From positions 1 through 64,000 of the forward strand of contig CALLWB010000101.1 in NCBI GenBank assembly GCA_938016265.1: DNA of 64,000 bases, in the 5' to 3' direction. Both the position numbers and the translations under genes were made by a program. This document shows positions 29,401 through 37,300 of this stretch, one piece after another (position 1 is the stretch's first letter; each line of letters opens with the position of its first letter). The stretch is from an uncultured Saprospiraceae bacterium. Lineage in GTDB: Bacteria; Bacteroidota; Bacteroidia; Chitinophagales; Saprospiraceae. The notes beneath the pieces were generated by a model. The model worked only from the letters and a program-made list of their open reading frames with translations. It searched no databases and was not told the DNA's origin.

Positions 29401-30292
29401 TGGTATCACTTTTGGGGCCAATCCAGGGCAATTCCCTCTGAGTGCAGTAGCAAATACGAGTTACAACATTGATATTTTGGTAAATTCATCGCAACCAGAT
29501 ACGGTATATTATGGATTGTGGATTGATTGGGATAATGATGGTGTTTATGAAGATTTCTATTCAGGGTCCCAAGCAACAGCAAGTCCCGCTACGGTATCGG
29601 AGACAATTATGACTCCAGCAACAGTTGGCACGGTGGTAAACATTAGACTGCGTGGTGATGATGACGAGTTTGTTGCAGGAGACTATATGGGTGGAAAAGC
29701 GAATGGGGAAGTAGAGGATTATCAAGAAGAAATTATCTTACCTATAGAGTTGGTTAGTTTTGTTGGAAACGCAAAATCATGTGTAAACCACTTAGAATGG
29801 GCAACAGCAAGTGAAACAAATAATGACTATTTTGAAATGCAAAGAAGTTTTGATGGTGTTTCATTTGAACCGATCGCAGAGATTGCAGCAGCTGGTAATT
29901 CTCAAAACATTCAACTGTATTCTTATCGGGATGAGATAGATTCAAAAGGCGAAGTTTATTACAGGTTAAAACAGGTAGACACCGATGGAAGTTCTTCCAT
30001 TAGTCACGTGGTGGTTCTGAAAAGCAACTGTGAGGACAAGAAACTTATGGTCTTTCCAAACCCAACTACGAATGTATTGAAGGTAAGTGTTAATATCCCA
30101 AGTGAGGAACAAGGGGTGCTGTTAATAACTGATATGCTAGGAAGGGCACTACAAGAAATCCCTGTAACTCTAGAGATTGGTAATAATCTTTTTGAAATCA
30201 ATACCAGTAAGCTAGCAGAGGCGCATTATTTCATCAATTTGAAAGGTGATAATTTTTATACCAAACCGGTTAAATTTAGTGTAATACGGTAG
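20495..30292 (+). CDS. Giant T9SS surface protein: DUF4347, SBBP-like repeats, discoidin-like, SdrD B-like, cadherin-like and GEVED domains
   Basis: The protein has 3265 aa. Order: signal peptide (1-26), DUF4347 (~35-170, with FSHGKPGQLWINDQ and YGCNFAKGKKG), about six SBBP-like propeller repeats (~190-650, each with an SxDFPTTDG element), many Ig/PKD-like units (~720-1850) with an F5/8-type-C/discoidin-like insert (~1000-1125), six SdrD B-like calcium-binding domains (~1858-2570, GDxVWxDxNGDGxQDxGE motifs), three tandem-95/cadherin-like repeats (~2575-2905, NPDGTYTYTP motifs), a GEVED domain (~2911-3080, DYGDAP...NGEVEDYQE) and a T9SS type A domain (~3185-3265). It is probably a long calcium-stiffened adhesin for surface contact. 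It has its own promoter and terminator. Confidence 0.93.
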   Translation: MTTNQIKKGISLCFSLFLCTVFVFGNSIKNELASNNKTSFDKSERYFVDQSVHELNYLLEGTNIKSNKNYHVFSHGKPGQLWINDQWLTPIQIAEWLSKAAPKDVQQINIYGCNFAKGKKGKAALDYIESELGVPIAASNDITGQDGDWDLEVGNGEHAIQLHQHEGNLQGFIDCATIISDDDDYFMEVGDSKVKDGYTYVAVNTLIDGGTKSMPVINGEDFHPTTQYWGSDGYLAVFDPNCNQIFGSYIGGDMRDDIYSLTVDDNGNYFVTGKTESTDFPTTDGTSVASGTFASFIQKYTADGTLVFSTVFGETDNVFDYEIIVDGTDIYVVGENESINFPTTDGTTYQDGGGDGYLVKYDGSGNLVYSTLLGGTGHDRIYKIIVINGCAIMSGTTRSSDFPTTDGSVYSGGLDDAFLTKYDATGNLVFSTIYGGSNHDNQDLISMESDGNFIYISSRTRSPDFPTTDGSIFNGGSSDVYLRKYDLAGNLIYSQVFGGSSAEEPFGMQIVNGDIFISGYTTSPDFPVVNGVGHAGSSDVFLTKFDANGNIIFSTMYGGGSSDSFENFYVNAAGEAYLVVAAYDPLTTDGTSGRGMSFVKYNADGSLCIASLVNLNVTYQFYGCLEVQGDTLRTVLFSDIGDGKGISTDGSVDHAGYDIGVLKYVLCTPDPIITTDTLSFDEITVCENSLVDQIIGMPQFIDGSQFPQIYTNGIIGDQQDTELNYQWQVSASSSGPWTDIPGPLAQLQNYSPSPLTTSQYYQRLTKTSECCGGTIVSTSDVAAVLIGPEAAPTVDAGGTFYTCPGFAVTIGGSPAATGGTPPYLFDWENGTYSVENPTVTTSQNQVYTLLVTDANGCVQVDQATVSVYQADAGADASVCDGASTSIGGTPLQGIPVVPAGDTPPAGTYSIAYDWTPKDGSLDCTDCPNPAATPIVETDYTLSVTLYFPDGTTSCQTTDMVSVRVITGPPASLTIPDVVVCLGEVIELGTNPAPITSTTISAVSQTDESPTGWTGTPANLTDGDLNTGASTTNGNTDFIVIDLGQVETINNISLSSRPGDSNSSSNLWYSTDGLTYTMFYDIQYAQRQQLDISFPEISAQYIKLQSASNYANPSISEFSAFYDYVYTWSPGDYLTTNGSSATFDPGNIDMPVPNAITYTVSAVLGECAFYEQVTVAVIEARAGEDFCGPRVVGEPDRTPGIDEIYSWSIISDPAITTGSGSFLGAPDQDQVSVSASVGGDVGYELTTTYTLGGSMGICRDTVIVPEDCLTSCDIVVSPDGCPDFDEGSVGLLGIPPNNDDPANWTYSWTSNLGMDGLDSYNTQAVNLTDNITRTYTVTFTSILDPTYTCSYSMEVNSPSFTAPSINVTSPITVCKGDPVNIGDPANNPGFTYAWSSGSLLDDPTISYPEATVFSTTEFTVMVTSISSGCSILDTVLVMVPTAASAGPDLNVCDNGVVKIGANISSDLTYSWEPVGADWRNGSGPTDPTPEVFVATTQDFILTATDLSGTCVSIDTATVVVESLPPPLTLPDLDFCPGQATPLVLGVNSAGTNLVPAGYSYTWNPSSVSSSTIANPEVNTPLPTTPFTYELTISTPGGCSQKATQTLNPVISPPLVGGNQTICLGESIFIGDEANQTGPDISYSWDPATDLDDPTSINPEFTPTSVGTFTFTITKNNTTLACNSTAEVTILVKEVTPPSLVPQTICEGESVLIGPAGDPLLSYSWDPVTDLDDPFIANPTFTGTTSTNYTLIVIDGNGCTAEAYTSVTVNGSSSLTVDYPDIEVCSNETTSTIFEGSVLPVGSYSYNWSPASFLSSSNEANPTFLIPGNGSYEYVLEIIDQTNGCSLFDTLNINVAICGDAVIGNYIWLDENGDGVQDAGEPGIPGVVVELKDSAGNVIATTTTDANGGYIFTDLLPGDYTVTVLSGLPAGLEPTYDEDSGTAGPDQSTVVTVASGDEHMTADFSYNYNTSAETDTPSMADTGAIGDHIWNDADGDGVQDPGESGIAGVTVNLYTDPDGDGVYDTLAGTTTTDATGNYIFDGLPPAAYVVEVDDTTLPAGFTTTPTGDPDGDGDNTAEPIILAPGDVILTQDFGYNNPTTYTIGDTVFMDANGDGIVDANEPGISGVTVSLEDAAGNVIATTTTDANGNYSFPGIVDGTYTVVITDTDNVLGELDPISDPDGGLDNTSTITISGADDLDQDFGYAPDGHSPGDGLIGDMVYIDTDGDGAATDGEGVEGVTVNLYAADGTTLLATTTTDENGNYSFGGLDPTATYVVDVDETTLPGGDVYTNMEDPDAGTLGTSTVDLSAAIDGINLDQDFGYVATNPVSISGSLWEDTNADGTFDASETDIFAGVTVNLYDADGNVIATTVTDASGNYSFDNLPPGIYTVSVDDTDESLLGYWHSLGLDSEPSTTVVDASAGSVTDVDFGYYIEGASLGNFVWNDTNEDGIQDAGEPGIEGVLVTLEIDYDGDGVPEITVVDTTDASGHYDFGNLLLDEDYTSSGTVIYTISVTTPTGYVATTTDVNSNGNDLEDSDDPTGTVATVVQGANDVISNADPTLENPEASYDFGFNSTNTTDCLDDFNNTPYETPVVGDVTTNDWDKEGDTQVTFTEVSGIPAGEGSVVFNPDGTYTYTPPPLFSGETSFVYEVCDSGTPEACDTATVYIEVLEPLSTEETSVIANPDANSTEVGVTATGNILSNDIDPEFDPIEVTTPITNVVVSGLDEDGNIVPNAGTLTINPDGTYTFVPTGTFTGIVTHPYSIGNSNGTGDTDNSLLVIHVIDDQGNDTFANDDAEFTDKNVPVSNDVITNDFDPEDNTQTVTAFDSDSDGNGSTEIPGTIGTATTVGGNDPTGAYVANAGDLTLNADGTYTFVPAPEFVGNVIITYTICDGVNPEEACDEATLVITIQGTDRDYGDAPIAYPDAWHRLITDVDGDKVLDGATDVWLGMNTSFEAAQLNSTDATGDDYDDGITFGANPGQFPLSAVANTSYNIDILVNSSQPDTVYYGLWIDWDNDGVYEDFYSGSQATASPATVSETIMTPATVGTVVNIRLRGDDDEFVAGDYMGGKANGEVEDYQEEIILPIELVSFVGNAKSCVNHLEWATASETNNDYFEMQRSFDGVSFEPIAEIAAAGNSQNIQLYSYRDEIDSKGEVYYRLKQVDTDGSSSISHVVVLKSNCEDKKLMVFPNPTTNVLKVSVNIPSEEQGVLLITDMLGRALQEIPVTLEIGNNLFEINTSKLAEAHYFINLKGDNFYTKPVKFSVIR

Positions 30293-30326
30293 AGTTTACT
30301 GATACGAAATTCGACTTAGATAAAGA

Positions 30327-30358
30327 GTCGTCTCCTAGTTTGGAGGCGGCTTTTTTTT
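30327..30358 (+). terminator. Rho-independent terminator of the giant adhesin
   Basis: GTCGTCTCC (30327-30335) pairs with GGAGGCGGC (30342-30350), with two G-U pairs and a 6-nt loop, followed by eight T. Confidence 0.85.
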
Positions 30359-30549
30359 ATGGAATAGTGACAAATTTGGACGGTCTGGAAGTCTTTCCCC
30401 TTTGGCGTTTTAAATCCTGCTGCGTTTAGTTTCTTGCTGATACTATTTCTGTTTTTTATACATGAGCGCTTCCAAACGAGTACTTTTCACAACATGGATG
30501 TCAATTCTAATTTTGCTTGTATCCTTCTCATCTTAAAGTCAACCACCTA

Positions 30550-30686
30550 CAAATTGCCATTTTTTATCGACAAATTGCCATTTATATTTACAATATGTCA
30601 TTTTATTTTGTAAACTTGCATAAATAAACTAAATAAAACCTAACTAACCAACAAAAAATACAATAAATGCCATTTTATTGGCAATT
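30550..30686 (+). promoter_or_regulatory. Repeated TGCCATTT operator-like sites upstream of the XRE gene
   Basis: TTGCCATTT occurs at about 30554 and 30575, and ATGTCATTT at about 30595, with core spacing of 21 and 20 bp (about two helical turns). A fourth copy, at 30668-30683, forms the near-palindrome TGCCA-TTTTAT-TGGCA. All lie in the 180 bp before the XRE-family regulator, as expected for autoregulatory operators (inference). Confidence 0.5.
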
Positions 30687-30733
30687 TTAGTTATTATAAT
30701 GGATTATTTTGTAAGAAAAACAAAATCAACCTA

Positions 30734-31102
30734 ATGAAAGTAAATGAAAGATTAATTCTACTGCTCCAAACGGAAGGTATCAAACAGACTGATTTTTCAA
30801 AAAAAACAGGCTACCCTAGAACCAATCTAAACAACTTTTTAAACGGAGTAACAAAAATGCCTAAGGTCGATTTGATCGAGGCAATTCTAATATTTTTCCC
30901 TCATTGGAATATAAGGTGGATATTATTAGGAGAGGGAGAACGATTTTTCGTTGGTAACAATGCATCACTAATTGATCCTGACGCCCTAGAAAAAGAGGAG
31001 CTAGAAATAAAAGTAGCCAGATTATCTGAACAACTAGAAAACTGCAAGGCACATTTGAAAGACAAAGAAATGATTATATCTTTACTGACAAAAGAAAGTT
31101 AA
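30734..31102 (+). CDS. XRE-family HTH regulator with C-terminal coiled coil
   Basis: The protein has 122 aa. Residues ~5-60 form a Cro/CI-type helix-turn-helix: a helix with RLILLLQTEGIKQTDFSKKTG, then the recognition region YPRTNLNNFLNGVTKMP. The WxxRWILLGEGER segment after the HTH is frequent in Bacteroidota XRE proteins. The C-terminal ~40 residues, rich in Glu, Lys and Leu, are predicted to form a coiled coil for dimerisation. The gene is preceded by repeated TGCCATTT sites, so it may repress itself. It stands alone between the giant adhesin and the PhoB/PhoR-like pair; whether it controls either is unknown. Confidence 0.88.
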   Translation: MKVNERLILLLQTEGIKQTDFSKKTGYPRTNLNNFLNGVTKMPKVDLIEAILIFFPHWNIRWILLGEGERFFVGNNASLIDPDALEKEELEIKVARLSEQLENCKAHLKDKEMIISLLTKES

Positions 31103-31233
31103 TTGAATGTTCCATGTTATTTAGCATTAAAAATAGACTGTGTTTTGTACATTTTGTTTACCTACTGTTTACCCCTAAATATTTTAACAAAAACTAAAAT
31201 CATGCAAATCAATAACTTAGATAACATTGCATA

Positions 31234-31279
31234 CTTAACATAAACTTAATCTCCCATTTTCTAATCAACCATACTTTTG
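31234..31279 (+). promoter_or_regulatory. Pho-box-like site and -7 box upstream of the PhoB/PhoR-like pair
   Basis: CTTAACA (31234-31240), TAAA, CTTAATC (31245-31251) has the 7-4-7 direct-repeat plan of Pho boxes. The -7 box TACTTTTG (31272-31279) matches TAnnTTTG and lies 20 nt downstream, so the second half-site occupies the -33 position as in activator-dependent promoters. The ATG is at 31314. Binding by the encoded regulator is inference. Confidence 0.55.
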
Positions 31280-31313
31280 AATTACATTTAATGCTTACAC
31301 CATAAATAAAATT

Positions 31314-32000
31314 ATGAGTTTATCTGAAGTTAGGATTTTAGTCGTTGATGATGAAGAAGATATAATCGAATTTATCAGTTATAATCTTGAAAAAGAAGGT
31401 TATTCTGTGGGAACCGCCAAAAATGGTACAGAGGCCATAGAGAAGGCAAAAACCTTGGACCCTCATCTTATCATTCTCGATATTATGATGCCTGAAATCA
31501 ATGGGATTGAAGTGTGCCGGACCTTACGAGCCTTGCCAGAATTTCAGGCGACACTTATTGCCTTCCTCACTGCAAGAAATGAAGATTTTACCCAAATTGC
31601 CGGCTTTGATGTTGGTGGGGATGATTATATTTCAAAACCAATCCGACCACAAGTCCTGCTAAGCAGAATCAAAGCTTTACTCCGAAGAAGTACTCAATTG
31701 AACATGGATAAGTCGGAAATTATTACTATTGGAGATCTGATTATTAATAAAGAGAATATTACCGTCCAAAAGAACGGGGAAATTATTGAATTTGCTAAAA
31801 AAGAATTTGAACTTCTGTCGCTGCTTGCCTCCAAACCAGGTAAAGTGTTTACAAGGCGGGAAATTTTTTCTAAAATTTGGGGACCAGAAGTTATTGTAGG
31901 CGATCGAACGATAGACGTCCATGTTAGAAAACTTAGAGAAAAACTAGATTCCTCCTATATAAAAACAGTAAAAGGTATTGGTTATAAGTTTGACTTTTGA
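31314..32000 (+). CDS. OmpR/PhoB-family response regulator
   Basis: The protein has 228 aa, the usual length. The receiver domain (~6-120) has the acidic pair Asp12/Asp13, the phospho-acceptor Asp56 in IILDIMMPE, a Thr in FLTARN and Lys near 107 in ISKPIRP. A winged-helix DNA-binding domain (~130-228) carries EFELLSLLASKPGKVFTRREI, GDRTIDVHVRKLREKL and a GIGYKF end, as in PhoB/OmpR. The kinase gene follows after 3 bp, so the two form one transcription unit. The upstream site resembles a Pho box, which suggests autoregulation and a phosphate role, but the sequence alone does not prove the signal. Confidence 0.93.
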   Translation: MSLSEVRILVVDDEEDIIEFISYNLEKEGYSVGTAKNGTEAIEKAKTLDPHLIILDIMMPEINGIEVCRTLRALPEFQATLIAFLTARNEDFTQIAGFDVGGDDYISKPIRPQVLLSRIKALLRRSTQLNMDKSEIITIGDLIINKENITVQKNGEIIEFAKKEFELLSLLASKPGKVFTRREIFSKIWGPEVIVGDRTIDVHVRKLREKLDSSYIKTVKGIGYKFDF

Positions 32001-32003
32001 TCT

Positions 32004-33071
32004 ATGAATTTATTTATCTCCAAAAATCCGACTCCTTTAGAATTGGGCAGGTATTCTGCTACGATTATTACGCTTGCCAACTTCTTTTGCCTGGTAGGCA
32101 TTAAATACGTGTTTTATCCAGCCATTTCCTGGTTTTTTATGCTAGGAATTTCTGTGGTAATTTTTGCTGTTTCTTACTTTCTGATTCTAGAAGTATTAGA
32201 ACGGTTTATCTACCGAAGGGTGCAGTTGATCCATAAAACAATCCATCGCCAAAAAGCGCCCAAAGATGCACCCAACGAAAAATTGAATCTTCAAAACCGT
32301 ATTCTTGATGACGTGGAAGAAGAGGTGATTTTATGGGCCAATACCCAGAAAAAAGAAATTGATGACCTCCGTAAACTAGAAAAATATAGAAGAGATTTCA
32401 TTGGGAATATCTCGCATGAATTAAAGACTCCAATTTTCAATATGCAAGGGTATTTGTATACACTTATTGAAGGCGGTTTGTATGACGAAAAAATTAACCT
32501 GGCCTATCTAAAAAAATCAACCTCCAATCTCGAACGACTGAGCCTGATTGTAGAAGACCTTGATATGATTTCCCAATTCGAATCACAACGAATAATACTC
32601 GAGCATAGTAAATTTGATATCAGAAGTTTATGCCTTGAACTTTTCCAGCATTTAGAGATGACAGCAAAGGAAAAAGGCATCACCTTTTTTATTAATGAGG
32701 ACACCGAACAACCTTTCTATGTTTGGGCCGACAAAGAACGAATCCGACAAGTCCTAATCAACCTAATGACCAACTCTGTTAAATACGGAAAAAAAGGCGG
32801 ACAGACAAAAGTCAGCTTCTACAAAGTAGATAAACTGTCTTCTCTTATAGAAGTATCCGACAATGGTCTAGGAATCGAGGAGCAGCACTTGTCAAGGCTC
32901 TTTGAACGGTTTTACAGAGTATCTACCAGTCGGTCCAGAAACGAAGGCGGCACAGGCCTCGGATTGGCTATTGTCAAACACATGATTGAAGCACATAACC
33001 AGACGATCAATGTCCGTAGTACTCCAGATATCGGTTCTACCTTTGGCTTCACCCTTGAAAACCCCAAATAA
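32004..33071 (+). CDS. PhoR-like membrane sensor histidine kinase
   Basis: The protein has 355 aa. Two membrane helices (~18-38 and ~42-63) enclose almost no periplasmic loop, followed by a linker, HisKA with phospho-acceptor His138 in GNISHELKTP, and HATPase_c with N box NLMTNSVKYG, G1 DNGLGIEEQHL, F box FERFYRVSTSRS and G2 GGTGLGLAI. No PAS domain is visible, so the kinase is shorter than E. coli PhoR and probably senses through the membrane or a partner protein. It starts 3 bp after the response regulator and should be its cognate kinase. Confidence 0.92.
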   Translation: MNLFISKNPTPLELGRYSATIITLANFFCLVGIKYVFYPAISWFFMLGISVVIFAVSYFLILEVLERFIYRRVQLIHKTIHRQKAPKDAPNEKLNLQNRILDDVEEEVILWANTQKKEIDDLRKLEKYRRDFIGNISHELKTPIFNMQGYLYTLIEGGLYDEKINLAYLKKSTSNLERLSLIVEDLDMISQFESQRIILEHSKFDIRSLCLELFQHLEMTAKEKGITFFINEDTEQPFYVWADKERIRQVLINLMTNSVKYGKKGGQTKVSFYKVDKLSSLIEVSDNGLGIEEQHLSRLFERFYRVSTSRSRNEGGTGLGLAIVKHMIEAHNQTINVRSTPDIGSTFGFTLENPK

Positions 33072-33114
33072 TACCAGGAATTACGGAAAAGTTTGCCAGT
33101 GGAATTTTGATCTA

Positions 33115-33411
33115 CTATAGATGCTTATCTTGCTTAGCATTCCTCTCCACTTTTTTTTTAATCCAGGCCACGTAGTTTATTATTTTTGGATGACTTTTAA
33201 GCAGCTCCAGGGTATAGTAAGATTTTCCCATTTCTTTCTCAGGGATAAACTTGTGGACCTCTCGATGGCAGGATTTACATAAATCTATAGTTTCGTTCAT
33301 TTCTTCTCTGGAGAAGTTTTTCTTGAACCATTTATTTCGGTGCAGGGTACGCGGTATAAGATGATGGCGGGTGACGATTGTTTTCTGTTCACACAACACG
33401 CAAGACTTCAT
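33115..33411 (-). CDS. HNH-family nuclease-like small protein
   Basis: The protein has 98 aa. It has the HNH/zinc layout CVLC near the N-terminus, RHHLIPR (paired His), an Asn in NETIDLCKSCH and a final HREVHKF, giving Cys4, Cys7 and a later CxxC pair for a structural zinc plus the catalytic His-His and downstream His. Stand-alone HNH proteins of this size are widespread; some are nickases, most are uncharacterised. It starts 8 bp after the stop of plsC on the same strand and is probably cotranscribed with it, without an obvious metabolic link. Confidence 0.8.
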   Translation of the reverse strand: MKSCVLCEQKTIVTRHHLIPRTLHRNKWFKKNFSREEMNETIDLCKSCHREVHKFIPEKEMGKSYYTLELLKSHPKIINYVAWIKKKVERNAKQDKHL

Positions 33412-33419
33412 AATTAGAG

Positions 33420-34172
33420 TTATTTTCGATCCTTTAGTCGATTCAACATAATTGACTGTACATTTAGTTTCAATTTTTCCAAATCATTTAAAGAAAGGCC
33501 GGAGGTAGAAATTGGTCCATCCCAATGGCAATGAATCTTACCGGGTTTCAATTCCCAGGATTTAGAGGGATTGGTCAATTTGTCCGCATCCAAAATCGTG
33601 TTTACCAAAACTGGAACTTGGTTGTCTATCGCTAGTTTAAATGCGCCATCATAAAAGGATTTCAGAGGTTCTTCGGTTCTGTTTCTTGTCCCTTCTGGGA
33701 ATATTAAAATGGACATTCCATCTTTAAGATGTTTACCCATCACTTCAAAACTTTCCTCTTTAGCGACCGCATCCGAAAGATTTATTGAAATGCACAACTT
33801 TTTTATCAGATTTCCCATCACGGGTATTTTCTCATTTTTGCTTTTACTCAAAAACTTAAAAATAACAGGACTGGTGATTTGGTTGGTAAATACATCCAGA
33901 ATCGATTTATGATTACTAACAATCACAAATGACTTTTGCTTTATCTTCTCTATTGAAAAGTGAAATTGAGGCTTGTAACGGATTAATATAAACCAAGAAA
34001 CTAGTCGGGCAAAAATCTTATAGCCCAATCCAAGCAGAAATGATTCCGTCCTACGACCAAACAGGAATAAGATGACCGAACTCAGTAAAAGATAGACAGG
34101 TAGGAATAAACCCATAACCAGCATCCCATACACCGACCAAACAAATCCCCCTAAGCGTAAAAAGAAATTCAT
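33420..34172 (-). CDS. plsC: 1-acyl-sn-glycerol-3-phosphate acyltransferase
   Basis: The protein has 250 aa. An N-terminal hydrophobic region (two predicted membrane segments, ~1-60) is followed by the PlsC acyltransferase domain with block I NHKSILD (the HX4D catalytic pair), a block III-like FPEGTRNR (substrate-phosphate binding) and a VPVLVN segment. It should acylate lysophosphatidic acid to phosphatidic acid at the inner membrane in phospholipid synthesis. The small HNH gene follows after 8 bp. The upstream gap carries the terminator of the large gene at 34364-40237, so plsC probably has its own promoter. Confidence 0.9.
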   Translation of the reverse strand: MNFFLRLGGFVWSVYGMLVMGLFLPVYLLLSSVILFLFGRRTESFLLGLGYKIFARLVSWFILIRYKPQFHFSIEKIKQKSFVIVSNHKSILDVFTNQITSPVIFKFLSKSKNEKIPVMGNLIKKLCISINLSDAVAKEESFEVMGKHLKDGMSILIFPEGTRNRTEEPLKSFYDGAFKLAIDNQVPVLVNTILDADKLTNPSKSWELKPGKIHCHWDGPISTSGLSLNDLEKLKLNVQSIMLNRLKDRK

Positions 34173-34299
34173 AATTGCAATTTATAATAAAATGCCAATT
34201 CCTCAAAAAGGTTTAATCTTTCTTATAGTTAATGGTAGGTTGTTGGTCCCATTTTGCCAAATACACCATTTTCCCGCTTAACCTTTATACCACTAAAAA

Positions 34300-34340
34300 A
34301 TAAAAAACGCCTGATTCAATTTCTTGAACCAGGCGCATTT
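34300..34340 (-). terminator. Rho-independent terminator of the 1957-aa secreted protein
   Basis: On the minus strand CGCCTGGTTCAA (34335-34324) pairs with TTGAATCAGGCG (34319-34308), with one mismatch and a 4-nt loop, followed by a T-rich run (34306-34300). Confidence 0.9.
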
Positions 34341-34363
34341 TTATTGTCAACAACTTATACCTA

Positions 34364-37300
34364 CTAAGGTACTTTAGTCGTAACGTTTCTATTATTCCAT
34401 GCTTGGGCACGTTCAGCAGCATCACAAACTCCGTTCAAGTTTGAATCATCCTGAAGGTAACCAGTAAGGTTTCTGCTATTCCAAGCAGCACTACGGTCTG
34501 CAGCATCTACAGCGCCATTAGCGTCAAGATCACTTTCATACAGAACATAAGTAGTTCCAACTAACTTCTGAGGATTAGTACCAAAAGCACCTCCTGGAGT
34601 AAAGTCAAGTGTTGGATTCACTACAGATCCCAGAGTTACAGCAACATCAGACATGATTGCAACGTGGTTACGATGTCTTACCGTTACAAAGTAGTCACCA
34701 TCAGGTATTCCTGCAAATAGAACAGGAGAAACACCATCAATATCTACCAGACTTCCGTCCGCTTGAAGTAGTGCAGCACGTGTTCCCATTACCATAGTGT
34801 TCGTAGTTGCATCTCTTAATTCAACAAATGCCCAGTCAATGATTGCATCAGGACCAGTCACGTCAAATACAGTAGAAGCAACAGTTTCTCCACCACCAGG
34901 TCCACTATGTGTGAATGCAGCTAAAGCAGTATAAGGCTCCATAAGCGGTAGTAAACCCATAGCTCGTAAGTCATCTTTCATCAAACCAGTAGCCTGATCA
35001 AATGGTCCCTCTAAGATAAACTTAACATCCAATGCAACACCTGCTGCAACTGGAGGAGCACAAGTAATATCATATACCCAGCCATCAAATGTTCCAGAAC
35101 CATCAGATTCAAACTCAAACGTTAAACAACCACTTGGGTGTGTAGAAGTAATTGGAGTGTTAAGTGCACCTCCTGGTATTTCTGTACCATCTGTAGCTGA
35201 CTCCCAGCAATGTCCTGCAACAGGACCTATCAGTGGGTCGGTCAAAGCATCACCATCATAAATAAATAATGCATCCCAGCATGTTCCTATAGCGCGTCCT
35301 TCAACTTCAAACGAAGTAAATGTTACAGTTATAACATCTCCTGGATTATCAGGACACAATGTCCAAGTTATAAGTTCATTATCACCGTAAACCCCTGCAG
35401 CTCCGCCACTATCTGCTTGAGAAGTTCCACATATTGGACTACAATCAGTAGTTAACCCAGTTGCGAAAGCATCACAGTTTGGATCATCTACAGAAAGAAG
35501 ATCAAGATCAACAACAGTTCCGTTTGGATAAGTACCAAAGTTGTACATTCCAACTGCAGTTATACCCGTCAGAGGAGTAGTTCCTTGATTATCTTGTAGT
35601 GTATATGTAGTACTACTTCCCAATACAGTAATATCAAGTATTAGTTCAAAGTTATTATCATCCAAACAGTTGGTCGCAACAGATGCAACTGGTGCAGTAC
35701 AAACAGCACCATACACACAAATTGTAAAATCTGTTGTTGCTGGTGTTGTACTAGACCATGCATAAACTCTAACAAAGTAGGTATTACCAATTGTCAAACC
35801 AGTAGCATTGATCGTAGGATCTATTCCTAGATCAGCACATCCAATACTTACTAAAGCGGTACAAGGTCCTTCAAACAATTCTACAACACCATCAAAAGCA
35901 TCCACCAATTCAATAGTAGGATCAGTTGACAATGCTTGGAAAGAATACCAAACATCATCATTTGCAGTACCAAGGCAACCAGCAATACCAGAATCAGTAG
36001 CTGCATCTAGATTACCAGGTACTGGAGTTCCGCAAGCTAATGCATCTTCTTGAGTTAAAGAGATAGCGCCAGCACAATCATCATTTGCAGGAGGAGGTGT
36101 ACAATCCATTGCTGCAGTAAATAAAGCTAAAGAATCTAGATTACATAACGCATCTGCAGTAAAGAAAGCAGAAACATCTACATCCAAACCATCAGCAGTC
36201 AATCCTGTAAGCGTAACCGTTTGAGGACTTGTTCCAATTGGGAATGTTTGACCATTGATGTCAATCAATCCAGTAGCAGGCTGATCAGTATAAGTGATTA
36301 CGATATCTTGAGTATAAGTATTTGTTGCAGGACTACAAGCACGTTGCGCTCCTGCAGTTAATTCTGTAATTGCACAAGCCGTTGGAGTTACTAATGTTGG
36401 TACTAAACACCACTGCAGAAGCACACCATCGTCACCTCCAGCATCATCAACAACAGAAAGAATCCAGTCACCATCAAACGTTTCACCATAGAAGTCAGCA
36501 AGGTTGCCTGAAGGAGTAGTAAAAGTACCAATAGTTGGTGTACCACAAACTATTGGATTTGCTGCCTCATCATCGAACTCAGCATTGATGTTATCATTTC
36601 CAAGACATTGATCAAACATAACGTTTACTACAGTACCTGAAGGACTGGTAAGAGTTATATCTAAATCTCCAAGGAATGTGTGATCAATAGCGATGATAAC
36701 ATTGATATCAGATAAAACCATTGGACCAGTACCTGCAACAGTAATGGTGTCCATTGGATCATTGAGATCATCAATAAGAGCACCTGGTGAGCTTGTATAA
36801 GCGCCACAATTGTCAGTAGCTGGTGGTGTACAATCTGTAGAAATACCAGTTACAACAGCATCACAAGTGGAATTATCAACAGATAATAAATCAAAATCAA
36901 CGATTGTTCCATTTGCATAGGTACCATAGTTATACATACCTACTGCAGCAAGACCTGTAAGAGGTGCAGTACCCTGATTGTCTTGAAGGGTATAAGTTGC
37001 ACTACTTCCTAGTGCAGTAAGGTCAAAAATTACTTGAAAACTAGTATCTGTTAAGCAATCTGCTGTAATAGTACCTGTTGGCAATGTACAAGAAAAATCA
37101 TATGCACAAAGTTCGAAATCACCAACTTGGTCGTTACCATAATCCCAAACTCGTAAAAAATGAGCACCAGGAGTTAAACCAGATAGCGCAAACGGCCACC
37201 CTGTAGCAAACTCTGTACATCCTATTTCTGTTAATGTCCCACAAGCGCCTGAATACAGTGCTCCTGCAAGAGAAGTGTAATCGACAGTACCAACATCAAA

